DNA of 64,000 bases from Eubacteriales bacterium (GTDB lineage Bacteria > Bacillota > Clostridia > Lachnospirales > Lachnospiraceae), in the NCBI GenBank assembly GCA_030539395.1, contig JAUNSC010000003.1, positions 1 through 64,000 of the forward strand. The letters are read 5' to 3'. Shown in pieces: positions 26,347-33,811 of this stretch (the first letter of the stretch is position 1; each line of letters begins with the position of its first letter). The translations under genes were made by a program, and so were the position numbers. The notes under the pieces are model-generated. The model saw only the letters and a program-made list of their open reading frames with translations, searched no databases and was not told the origin of the DNA.

Positions 26347-26742
26347 ATGAGCAGGTCGTATGAATTTTTGAAAGACTGTGGAACTTTTTTTGTACTTACA
26401 CTAAATGGGAATGGTCCTGCCGGACGGCCTTTTGGCGCGGTTATGGAATATGGCGGGAAGTTATATTTTTCAACTGCAACTATGAAGGACGTATATAGAC
26501 AATTAACGGGAAATCCCAATATTCAGATTCTGGCACTTAAAGCAGGTACAAGGGATTGGATCAGGATTAATGGAACGGCAGTGGAATGTAAAGAGTTATC
26601 TATAAAAGAAAGAATGATGACAGAATTTCCGGCATTGAAAAAACGGTTTGAGTCTCCGGAATGTGAATGTTTTGCAGTATTCGAGGTGGCTGAAAAAGAA
26701 TCATACATGAGTATTAATGATAAGTTTGTAAAAGTGGACTAA
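26347..26742 (+). CDS. Pyridoxamine-5'-phosphate-oxidase-like flavin protein
   Basis: 131 residues of the small split-barrel FMN-binding family. MEYGGKLYFSTATMKDVYRQLTGNPNIQILAL matches the strand pattern of this group, and W in RDWIRINGTAVE is typical. Many such proteins bind FMN or heme and are not true pyridoxamine oxidases. Start at 26347 has TAGGAGGG upstream; the TTG at 26341 is too close to it. It lies 31 bases after the MATE gene and appears to be the last gene of the MarR operon. Confidence 0.85.
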   Translation: MSRSYEFLKDCGTFFVLTLNGNGPAGRPFGAVMEYGGKLYFSTATMKDVYRQLTGNPNIQILALKAGTRDWIRINGTAVECKELSIKERMMTEFPALKKRFESPECECFAVFEVAEKESYMSINDKFVKVD

Positions 26743-26780
26743 AGCTTTCCGGGGACGGTATGTTTAATTGAAAAAAAGCT

Positions 26781-26810
26781 TTGACATTTTTGGAAATTTG
26801 ATGGTAAAAT
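26781..26810 (+). promoter_or_regulatory. Promoter of DUF2798 gene
   Basis: TTGACA (26781-26786) and TAAAAT (26805-26810) are 18 bases apart. Initiation near 26817 would give a leader of about 140 bases before the ATG at 26957. Confidence 0.6.
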
Positions 26811-26840
26811 CTTTTCTGCAAATTAAATAAAGTATATATG

Positions 26841-26939
26841 ATGACACAGGTAGTGCTTTGCACGTAAATCTGATTACGGAACATTGTTTTGGATTAATAG
26901 AAGATTACGTGTAAACATATCTGTGTTTTTGTATGTCAT
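26841..26939 (+). promoter_or_regulatory. Structured 5' leader of unknown class
   Basis: Nested complementarity is visible. The inner arms 26857-26871 and 26902-26915 pair over about 13 bases. CACAG (26845-26849) pairs with CTGTG (26921-26925), or ATGACA (26841-26846) with TGTCAT (26934-26939). The ribosome binding site AAGGAGG starts at 26941, directly after the outer arm. I recognise no known riboswitch class. It may be a translational control element. Confidence 0.4.
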
Positions 26940-26956
26940 GAAGGAGGAAAAAGTTT

Positions 26957-27499
26957 ATGCCAAGAAATCAATTTCAGAGAATGGTGTTTGCATTCTTAAC
27001 CGTTTTAGTAACGGTACACGCTTATGTTTTTTACAGTCTGTATGTAGTTAATGGATCTGTCCTGATGCAGATAAATGGAGCTGATTCTGTTATTCATGCA
27101 ATTAACGCACAGGGAGGCGTATATATGTTTGGAAGAATGCTTCCTGTCTGGGCTGTTATACTGATTGAATTCTGTTTTGCCTACGGTCTGGAATGCATTA
27201 TGGGAAGCCCGTGCTCTTTCAGATTGGCGTGTAAGGTATTTGAACCGGAAAAGACACATCCGGTGACGTTCGAAACGACGATTATCTGTACAACTGTTGG
27301 CTTGATGTGTCCGGCTATGAGCTTTTTAGCGGCCTGGTTTTATTATCCATATTATGCGGAATTTAATATTTTTACACTGTTGGCGAATTGGCTGAAGCTT
27401 GTGTGCTTCAATTTCCCATTTGCATTCTTCAGCCAGTTATTTTTTATTCAGCCATTAGTCAGGACTGTATTCAAATTTCTTTTTAGAAAACGGTTATAA
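26957..27499 (+). CDS. DUF2798-family membrane protein
   Basis: 180 residues, mostly hydrophobic, with four or more membrane segments. The opening MPRNQFQRMVFAFLTVLVTVHAYVFYSLYV is the DUF2798 signature. The family has no established biochemical role. AAGGAGG precedes the ATG with good spacing. It has its own promoter and a structured leader and is probably monocistronic. A positively charged end (KFLFRKRL) suggests a cytoplasmic C-terminus. Confidence 0.75.
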   Translation: MPRNQFQRMVFAFLTVLVTVHAYVFYSLYVVNGSVLMQINGADSVIHAINAQGGVYMFGRMLPVWAVILIEFCFAYGLECIMGSPCSFRLACKVFEPEKTHPVTFETTIICTTVGLMCPAMSFLAAWFYYPYYAEFNIFTLLANWLKLVCFNFPFAFFSQLFFIQPLVRTVFKFLFRKRL

Positions 27500-27717
27500 A
27501 CTTTATGATTTTAAGTGAGTACGGAAGAAAAATAGTTCTATATGAATTTCGCTCCAGTTTATCATAATCCTGAAAAACAAAAGCAATGCTGTAGGTCAGT
27601 GTTTCATCATCAAATGAACCATCACGATATTGACATACAGATACAGGGGAGCGTTTTTACAGGGGATGCAGTAGTTGAGACGCTCGCCGTGTCTATTTTC
27701 CGGGATTGCAGGTTTTA

Positions 27718-27801
27718 ATGGGAACTGAAAGAGCTGTTGTGTCAAAAATGCTCCCGAATATCATTGACAAAAGGGTTGGCTGGGAATATACTAAAAAATA
27801 G
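27718..27801 (+). pseudogene. Probable C-terminal gene fragment with retained terminator
   Basis: An open run ends MGTERAVVSKMLPNIIDKR and then GWEYTKK before TAG at 27799-27801. It is followed five bases later by a terminator hairpin, as at the end of a normal gene. No start with a ribosome binding site is present and upstream codons are soon interrupted. I cannot name the family. Confidence 0.35.
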
Positions 27802-27806
27802 GTTAG

Positions 27807-27837
27807 CGGCCACTAATGAAAAAGTGGCCGTTTATTT
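27807..27837 (+). terminator. Terminator in decayed region
   Basis: CGGCCACT (27807-27814) pairs with AGTGGCCG (27823-27830) around an A-rich loop and is followed by TTTATTT. Confidence 0.75.
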
Positions 27838-27916
27838 AAAAAGAATGTTAGTACAAACTAACCAGCAGCATTGAAGAAATGGAGAGAATGATATCGTTAA
27901 TATTACGGTAGCATAG

Positions 27917-28129
27917 AAGGAATGGACTGCGGTAAAATTTAAAGCATGGCTGATTGGGAAGATTTTTTACGGTATGTTTCAAAAGGAATATGCAGGGGAC
28001 GTAGCAAAACTGCCCTTTGATGATGGCAGTTTTGACCTTGTGCTGTCGCTGAACGGATTCCATGCTTTTCCGGATAAGGATGCAGCTTACAGTGAAATTT
28101 TTCGGGTTCTGAAACGAAGGGAGCAGCGT
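27917..28129 (+). pseudogene. Class I SAM-methyltransferase fragment
   Basis: The frame is open from 27917 and encodes AGDVAKLPFDDGSFDLVLSL and NGFHAFPDKDAAYSEIFRVLK, the motif II to III core of a class I methyltransferase. The SAM-binding motif I in front and the usual PGG plus C-terminal half are missing. It runs in frame into the next gene without a stop. An ATG at 27974 would make a fused product, but the real downstream gene has its own start and ribosome binding site. Confidence 0.65.
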
Positions 28130-28624
28130 ATGGTGGATAAAAAAGCACATCTTCCGATGTATGGCGTTGGGCCGGTTTACGTTTCTGTAATCATTGCAGT
28201 GACGGCTGCGGCAGTGGCGGCAGGACATAACACATTTTTTGAAAGCGGGATGATTAAGGAATTGAAAGTTCCATCGGCAGCAATCGGGATACTGCTGCTC
28301 ATTTTCGGGATATATCTTTGGCACGGAGCGGTATTCCGGGCAAGGGTCGATGATGGGATAACAGAAAACCGGCTGGTTACATCAGGCGTATACTCCTGTG
28401 TCCGGAATCCAATCTACTCGGCGTTCCTGTTTTTCTGTACAGGTGCGCTGCTTATTTCGGGAAACCTGTTTTTCTATCCGCTGTTCTTATTTTATTGGTT
28501 TTTTATGGCCGTGCTGATGAAATGCACAGAGGAGAAGTGGCTGAAGAAATTGTATGGCAGGGAATATGAGGAATATTGCAGAAGGGTGAACCGCTGCATC
28601 CCATGGTTTCCGAAGAAGCAGTGA
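28130..28624 (+). CDS. Isoprenylcysteine carboxyl methyltransferase (ICMT)-family membrane enzyme
   Basis: 164 residues with four hydrophobic segments. The C-terminal catalytic block is TSGVYSCVRNPIYSAFLFFCTGALL and, further on, CTEEKWLKKLYGREYEEYCRRVNRCIPW. The R-x-P-Y-S and E-x2-L/Y-x-Y-x2-Y motifs are the family's SAM-binding and active-site marks. Bacterial members methylate membrane-associated or small molecules of mostly unknown identity. AAGGGAG (28117-28123) six bases before ATG 28130 defines the start and separates it from the upstream methyltransferase fragment. A second soluble methyltransferase follows at 28702. Confidence 0.82.
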   Translation: MVDKKAHLPMYGVGPVYVSVIIAVTAAAVAAGHNTFFESGMIKELKVPSAAIGILLLIFGIYLWHGAVFRARVDDGITENRLVTSGVYSCVRNPIYSAFLFFCTGALLISGNLFFYPLFLFYWFFMAVLMKCTEEKWLKKLYGREYEEYCRRVNRCIPWFPKKQ

Positions 28625-28701
28625 GCGAACCGTTAAAATATTATGCTCACAAGAGAGCAGGTATACAATGGCATACCGCAGGGCAAAGGGAGGGTTTCGC
28701 T

Positions 28702-29349
28702 ATGACGGGTGAAAAATACAAAAGGCTGTCGCAAAAAGAATTTGACCGTGCGGCGGAAAAATTTGATGATGACGATCCAAGTGTCTACAATATGTGCCGC
28801 AAGGATTATCCTGATGTGTTGGCGGAAGCAGTCAGTGAGCCATTTTCTGACCTGTTGGATGCTGGATGCGGCACAGGGGCAATGCTCGGTATGTTCCAGA
28901 GGGACTGTCCGGATAAAAATTATACCGGCGTGGATTTCTCGGAGAAAATGATAGAAACTGCAGGCAAAAAGCATATGGAGGGAATATGCTTCGTCACAGG
29001 CGACTGTGAGGATCTGCCTTTTGCAGATGGCAGCTTTGACGTGGTCACCTGTTCTATGAGCTTCCACCATTACCCCAATCCCGAAAAATTCTTTCTGGGC
29101 CTGCACAGGATCCTGCGTCCAGGAGGAAGGCTTATTCTAAGGGATATGGCATCAAACAGCAGGATGCTGATGTGGTTTTTCAACCATATTGAAATCCCTT
29201 TGTGCAACAGGCTCCTGCACAAAGGGGATGTCCGCGTCTATTCAAGAGCAGATATACAAAGGCTTTGTGATGCAAGCAGTCTGAAACTGGAACTGTATGA
29301 AGTGAGGAAAGGATTCCGCCTGCATTGTGTGGTCAGAAAACCAGTCTGA
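28702..29349 (+). CDS. Class I SAM-dependent methyltransferase
   Basis: 215 residues. LLDAGCGTGAMLGMF is motif I, GVDFSEKMIETA motif Post-I, CEDLPFADGSFDVVTCSMSFHHYPNPE motif II, and LRPGGRLILRD motif III. It transfers methyl from SAM to a small molecule; the fold resembles the UbiE/Type 11 group. AGGGAGGG seven bases upstream fixes the start at 28702. A shadow start at 28576 would overlap the ICMT gene. It is the intact counterpart of the fragment at 27917-28129, which it resembles in motif II, so the fragment may be a decayed relative. Confidence 0.87.
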   Translation: MTGEKYKRLSQKEFDRAAEKFDDDDPSVYNMCRKDYPDVLAEAVSEPFSDLLDAGCGTGAMLGMFQRDCPDKNYTGVDFSEKMIETAGKKHMEGICFVTGDCEDLPFADGSFDVVTCSMSFHHYPNPEKFFLGLHRILRPGGRLILRDMASNSRMLMWFFNHIEIPLCNRLLHKGDVRVYSRADIQRLCDASSLKLELYEVRKGFRLHCVVRKPV

Positions 29350-29433
29350 GGGGAATCGTGGTAAATTATGCGGCTGTCACCGCGACAGGAGGCATGAACG
29401 GGCGGCCAGTCCGTAGGAATCAATGAGAATAAG

Positions 29434-29457
29434 GCAGCGTTTTCGGACGCTGCTTTT
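29434..29457 (+). terminator. Terminator after methyltransferase
   Basis: GCAGCGT (29434-29440) pairs with ACGCTGC (29447-29453), flanked by AA and TTTT. Confidence 0.75.
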
Positions 29458-29491
29458 ATTGTGTTTTAAAAGAAGATAATTTTAATTAAGT

Positions 29492-29521
29492 TTGCATTGC
29501 GGCGATTTTGCGCGGTATAAT
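29492..29521 (+). promoter_or_regulatory. Promoter of the sulfur/redox operon
   Basis: TTGCAT (29492-29497) and TATAAT (29516-29521) are separated by 18 bases containing a GC-rich segment. The first gene starts at 29614. Confidence 0.55.
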
Positions 29522-29613
29522 AGAAATAAAATGAAAAGCAGTCAACTGCTGCGCAGCAACAGGAAAGTATTTGAAGAGAAACAGAAATTTTGAAAATGAA
29601 TGGAGTGAATACC

Positions 29614-30918
29614 ATGGGACATTTGACTACAAGAGATGCTTATAAAAATCTTGAAGAACGTATTAACTGGTTCACACAGGGAGCACCGGCTTCGGAAACT
29701 TTGTATAAAATCCTTCAGGTCCTGTACACGGAAAAAGAAGCAAAATGGGTGGCAAAACTTCCGGTACGTCCGTTTACCTTAAAGCGGGCGGCCCGTGTAT
29801 GGGGGACAACTGAGGCAAAGGCAGAGAAAGTGCTGGATCATTTGTGTGAAAAGGCATTGCTGGTGGACAGTGAATATCATGGACAGAGGCAGTTTGTGAT
29901 GCCGCCGCCAATGGCCGGTTTTATTGAGTTCGCTCTGATGCGGACCAGGGGAGATATTGATCAGAAATATTTGAGCGAATTGTATTACCAGTATATGAAT
30001 GTGGAGGAAGACTTTGTAAAAGATCTGTTTTTTGCTACAGAAACCAGGCTCGGCCGTGTTTATGTACAGGAGCCGGTACTTAAAAACGATAAGACAAATC
30101 ATATTCTGGACTATGAAAGGGCAACCCATATTGTGGAGGAAGCCAAATATATCGGCCTTGGAACGTGTTACTGCCGACATAAAGCATACCATGCAGGCCA
30201 TCCCTGTGAAATTGATGCTCCATGGGATGTATGCCTGACTTTTGATAATGTGGCACGTTCTCTTTCGGAGCATGGCGATTATGCAAGGCTGATTTCCAAA
30301 GAAGAAGCAATGGATGTTCTGGAGCGTTCCTATGAGGCAAATCTGGTTCAGATAGGTGAAAATGTACGTGAACATCCGGCGTTTATCTGCAACTGCTGCG
30401 GCTGCTGTTGTGAGGCGCTGCAGGCGGCAAGGCGTTTTTCTCCCATGCAGCCGGTGGCAACTACAAACTATATTCCGGAGATTTCCCTTGAGAAATGTAT
30501 TAAATGTGGAAAATGTGCAAAAGTCTGCCCTATATTGGCCATTGCCATGGAAGAAGACGCGGAGAAAGAAGCCGGAAAAGCTGTGAAAAAGTATCCGGTA
30601 GTAGACAAAGAAATATGTCTGGGCTGCGGCGTCTGCGCAAGAAATTGTCCTGCAGGGGCAATTGAACTGCAGCACCGGCCGGTACAGGTGATCACACCGG
30701 TAAACAGTACACACCGGTTTGTATTGCAGGCAATTGAAAAGGGTACATTACAAAACCTGATATTCGATAATCAGGCATTTGCAAACCACCGTGCAATGGC
30801 GGCTGTATTTGGAACAATTTTGAAACTGCCGCCTTTAAAGCAGGCGTTGGCCAGCAAGCAGTTTAAGTCAGTATATTTGGACAAACTGCTGTCAATGCAG
30901 AAGAAAAAAATTGAATAA
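29614..30918 (+). CDS. 4Fe-4S dicluster ferredoxin-like protein with winged-helix N-terminus
   Basis: 434 residues. Residues about 30-95 look like a winged helix (FTLKRAARVWGTTEAKAEKVLDHL). A middle region has CYCRHKAYHAGHPC and the dense cluster CNCCGCCC. Two ferredoxin motifs follow: C-I-K-C-G-K-C-A-K-V-C-P and C-L-G-C-G-V-C-A-R-N-C-P. It should hold at least two 4Fe-4S clusters and act in electron transfer, perhaps delivering electrons to the sulfite-reductase-like protein encoded downstream. GGAG at 29602-29605 supports ATG 29614. The protein class is widespread in anaerobes but has no proven reaction. Confidence 0.8.
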   Translation: MGHLTTRDAYKNLEERINWFTQGAPASETLYKILQVLYTEKEAKWVAKLPVRPFTLKRAARVWGTTEAKAEKVLDHLCEKALLVDSEYHGQRQFVMPPPMAGFIEFALMRTRGDIDQKYLSELYYQYMNVEEDFVKDLFFATETRLGRVYVQEPVLKNDKTNHILDYERATHIVEEAKYIGLGTCYCRHKAYHAGHPCEIDAPWDVCLTFDNVARSLSEHGDYARLISKEEAMDVLERSYEANLVQIGENVREHPAFICNCCGCCCEALQAARRFSPMQPVATTNYIPEISLEKCIKCGKCAKVCPILAIAMEEDAEKEAGKAVKKYPVVDKEICLGCGVCARNCPAGAIELQHRPVQVITPVNSTHRFVLQAIEKGTLQNLIFDNQAFANHRAMAAVFGTILKLPPLKQALASKQFKSVYLDKLLSMQKKKIE

Positions 30919-31042
30919 ATATTATGCATAGGTTTTTTCTATGTTTCTCATCAAAAAATATCACTTTTTTTTAGGAAATATAAGTGTTAAAATTATAAAT
31001 AACAACGTGTGTATGTTAAATAAATAACAAAGGAGAACTATT

Positions 31043-32680
31043 ATGAAGGTGTTAGTATTGGGCGGGGTAGCCGCTGGTACCAAGGTGGCAGCAAAACTGC
31101 TGCGCGAAGACAGAAGCTGCGAAGTGACAATCCTTACAAAAGGCAAAGATATTTCCTACGCAGGATGTGGTCTTCCTTACTATGTAGGAGATGTGATTCA
31201 TGAGAAAAGCCAGCTGATCGTTAATACTCCGGAGAAATATGAAAAGCTTACCGGAGCAAAAGTCCTGACACAGACGGAAGCAGTTGCCGTAAAACCGGAA
31301 GAACACAAGGTAGAGGCAAAAGATCTTCAGACAGGAGAGGTTAAAGAATATACATATGACAAGCTGGTTATCGCAACCGGTGCGTCGCCCTTTGTACCGC
31401 AGATTCCCGGACTGGATCTGAAAAATGTGTTTGTTATGAGAACACCGGATGATGCAATCGCACTGCGTGAAGCAGTAGAGGCAGGAAGTATCAAACGTGC
31501 AGTTGTTGCCGGCGGCGGCTTCATTGGGCTTGAAGTGGCAGAAAACCTGGCTGCAAAAGGGGTTAAAGTAAGTGTAATTGATTTTGCACCTCATGTTCTT
31601 CCGAATTTTCTTGATCCGGAAATGTCCGAATACGTGGAAAATAAGATGGCAGAAGAAGGCATTATGCCTATGACAGGTGTAGCGCTTGAGGGCGTTATCG
31701 GTACAGAGAAAGTGGAAAAAGTACAGACCAGCAAACGTGCCATGAAAGCGGATGCACTGGTACTTGCAATCGGTATCCGCCCGAACACTGCATTTTTGGA
31801 AGGTTCCGGAATTGAAATGTTCAAGGGAACCATTCTTACAGATAAGTATCTGAAGACAAATATGGAGGATATATATGCAGCAGGTGACTGTGCAATGGTG
31901 ACAAACCGCGAGACAGGGAAGCCTGCATGGTCTCCGATGGGCTCTACGGCGAATATTGCCGGACGTATTCTGGCAAAGAATATTGCAGGAGCTGAGGTGG
32001 AATATCCGGGTGTTCTGGGAACCGGCGTTGCAAAACTTCCCGGCGGATTGAATACAGGACGTACCGGACTGACAGAAACAGCTGCAAAGGCAGAAGGCTA
32101 TGATGTTGTTTCTGTGATCACAGTGGTGGATGATAAAGCACATTATTATCCGGGCGCAGGTTCTTTCATTGTAAAACTCACTGCAGATAAAGCCAGCAGA
32201 AAGCTTTTGGGTGTACAGGTTCTGGGAACGGGAGCTGTTGATAAGGTAACAGATATCGGTGTAACAGCAATTTCACTGGGAGCAACAGTAGACCAGCTTG
32301 CAGCTATGGATTTTGCATATGCACCGCCATTCTCTACCGCAATCCATCCGTTTGCACACAGCATCAATATCCTGATGAACAAAATGGACGGTACATTGGA
32401 TTCTGTTACTCCTGTGGAATATGCAGACGGTGCAGTGCAGGATTATGAAATCATTGACTGTGCGCTGGCACCGACTCTGAATGGCAAAAAATATCTGGAT
32501 CTGACAACAATTGATGGTGAAGTAGAGGGCCTGGGTAAAGAGGACAAGCTTCTTCTCGTATGTGCAAAGGGAAAACGTGCGTATTTAACACAGAACCGTC
32601 TGAGATATTATGGATACACCAATACGAAAGTACTGGAAGGCGGTATGACTTTTACAGAAATCGATACAGACGAAGAATAG
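31043..32680 (+). CDS. CoA-disulfide/polysulfide reductase with C-terminal rhodanese domain
   Basis: 545 residues. GGVAAGTKVAAKL binds FAD, the single redox Cys42 lies in SYAGCGLPYY, a second GGGFIGLEVAENL binds NAD(P)H, and AAGDCA is the late FAD motif. The last 90 residues form a small sulfurtransferase domain with active-site Cys507 in VCAKGKRAY. This CoADR-rhodanese fusion is known for NAD(P)H-dependent reduction of CoA disulfide, CoA persulfide or polysulfide. It sits 124 bases after the Fe-S protein and before a sulfite-reductase-like gene, which fits handling of reduced sulfur in the cytoplasm. It has a long unstructured linker (about 450-500). Confidence 0.88.
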   Translation: MKVLVLGGVAAGTKVAAKLLREDRSCEVTILTKGKDISYAGCGLPYYVGDVIHEKSQLIVNTPEKYEKLTGAKVLTQTEAVAVKPEEHKVEAKDLQTGEVKEYTYDKLVIATGASPFVPQIPGLDLKNVFVMRTPDDAIALREAVEAGSIKRAVVAGGGFIGLEVAENLAAKGVKVSVIDFAPHVLPNFLDPEMSEYVENKMAEEGIMPMTGVALEGVIGTEKVEKVQTSKRAMKADALVLAIGIRPNTAFLEGSGIEMFKGTILTDKYLKTNMEDIYAAGDCAMVTNRETGKPAWSPMGSTANIAGRILAKNIAGAEVEYPGVLGTGVAKLPGGLNTGRTGLTETAAKAEGYDVVSVITVVDDKAHYYPGAGSFIVKLTADKASRKLLGVQVLGTGAVDKVTDIGVTAISLGATVDQLAAMDFAYAPPFSTAIHPFAHSINILMNKMDGTLDSVTPVEYADGAVQDYEIIDCALAPTLNGKKYLDLTTIDGEVEGLGKEDKLLLVCAKGKRAYLTQNRLRYYGYTNTKVLEGGMTFTEIDTDEE

Positions 32681-32686
32681 AAAAGA

Positions 32687-32756
32687 ATCTCACCTGTGAG
32701 ATCCTGCGCCTGCGGCGGGAAGCTTTTATATCATATTCTGCTTCGCCGCAGTGCGC
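32687..32756 (+). other. Structured intercistronic region
   Basis: A perfect 16-base palindrome (32687-32702, ATCTCAC-CT-GTGAGAT) is followed by a long stem, 32706-32723 with 32740-32756, containing CTGCGGCG. Neither is followed by a good T-run. It sits between the reductase and sulfite-reductase genes and probably sets mRNA processing or differential stability. Confidence 0.55.
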
Positions 32757-32812
32757 TGAAAAAGAAATTCATAAAGAATTTACACATAAAACCACTCAAG
32801 GAGGAAAAGAAG

Positions 32813-33766
32813 ATGGCAACATTAACAATCAGTGCTGCAGATGAAAAGCGTGTAAAGGCGCTGGGCTTTCTGAGCAACAAGGGAACAGACAATTTTTCAG
32901 GCCGTATTATCACAGTTAACGGTAAGGTGACTGCAGCGCAGCAGCGTTGTATTGCAGAAGCAGCAGAGAAATTCGGAAACGGTATTGTAACTTACACAAC
33001 ACGTCTGACTGTGGAAGTACAGGGAATCCCATATGAGAAAATTGACGAGTTCCGTGAGTATATCGCTAAAGAAGGTCTTGTGACCGGAGGAACAGGATCT
33101 CTGGTTCGCCCGGTGGTTGCTTGTAAAGGAACTACATGTCAGTATGGTCTGCTGGATTCCTTCGGACTTTCTGAGGAAATTCATCACAGATTTTATGAGG
33201 GCTACCGTACAGTAAAGCTTCCTCACAAATTTAAAATCGCAGTGGGCGGATGTCCGAATAACTGTGTAAAACCGGATCTGAATGACCTTGGTATCATCGG
33301 ACAGAGAATCCCGAACTTTGATGAAGATGAATGTAACGGATGTAAGAAATGTTCTGTTGAAAAAGCATGTCCTATGGGAGCTGCAAAAGTAGTAGACGGA
33401 ATTCTTGAAATCGACAAAGATATCTGTAACAACTGCGGACGCTGCATCGGTACATGTCATTTTGATGCGCTGGAAGACGGTACATACGGCTATAAGATCT
33501 ATATCGGCGGTCGCTGGGGCAAAAAGATCGCTCATGGCAGGGCGCTGAGCAAAGTATTTACTGATAAAGAAGAAGCAATGAATGTAATCGAGAAAGCGAT
33601 TCTTCTTTTCCGTGAGCAGGGCAAGACCGGCGAACGTTTTGCTGCAACAATTGAGCGCCTTGGTTTTGAGAATGTGGAGGCCCAGCTTCTGTCGGATGAA
33701 CTGCTGGAGAGAAAACAGCAGATTATTGATGCAGAGCTTCATATGGTGGGCGGAGCAACCTGTTAA
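32813..33766 (+). CDS. Siroheme sulfite-reductase-like protein with two ferredoxin clusters
   Basis: 317 residues. The N-terminal half is a nitrite/sulfite reductase ferredoxin-like domain, and the siroheme/4Fe-4S ligands are Cys104, Cys109, Cys147 and Cys151 (ACKGTTC and GGCPNNC). Residues 170-220 add two 4Fe-4S motifs (C174-C186 and C205-C215). This single-subunit plan resembles anaerobic sulfite reductase subunit C (AsrC) and the small dissimilatory-type reductases of Clostridia. It should reduce sulfite to sulfide or a related substrate. No AsrA or AsrB is nearby, so electrons must come from another donor, perhaps the Fe-S protein at 29614. AAGGAGG precedes ATG 32813. Confidence 0.85.
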   Translation: MATLTISAADEKRVKALGFLSNKGTDNFSGRIITVNGKVTAAQQRCIAEAAEKFGNGIVTYTTRLTVEVQGIPYEKIDEFREYIAKEGLVTGGTGSLVRPVVACKGTTCQYGLLDSFGLSEEIHHRFYEGYRTVKLPHKFKIAVGGCPNNCVKPDLNDLGIIGQRIPNFDEDECNGCKKCSVEKACPMGAAKVVDGILEIDKDICNNCGRCIGTCHFDALEDGTYGYKIYIGGRWGKKIAHGRALSKVFTDKEEAMNVIEKAILLFREQGKTGERFAATIERLGFENVEAQLLSDELLERKQQIIDAELHMVGGATC

Positions 33767-33811
33767 TCACAGTTCAGCCATACTTAAAAACGAAAGAGAA
33801 GGAATAAATAT

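Larger units (their letters stand above)
27500..28129. other. Decayed region between DUF2798 and methyltransferase genes
   Basis: These 630 bases contain no intact gene. Visible pieces are a short minus-strand open stretch around 27640-27490 (about 50 codons, containing CQYRDGSFDDETL, unassigned), a C-terminal gene fragment at 27718-27801 with its own terminator, and a methyltransferase fragment at 27917-28129. The pattern fits an accessory region with repeated deletions. Confidence 0.5.

Noticed and set aside
27490-27640. Minus-strand 50-codon open stretch with CQYRDGSFDDETL
   Set aside because: No start codon with a ribosome site, no recognisable family and stop codons close on both sides.
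27974-28624. A single 216-residue two-domain methyltransferase
   Set aside because: The first 52 residues lack the SAM-binding motif, and the ICMT domain has its own good ribosome site and start at 28130.
31052-32143. Long minus-strand open frame rich in Cys, His and Phe
   Set aside because: It lies fully opposite the conserved CoADR-rhodanese gene, has no ribosome site, and its composition is the expected antisense of biased codons. The same applies to the open frame opposite the sulfite-reductase-like gene (32897-33742).
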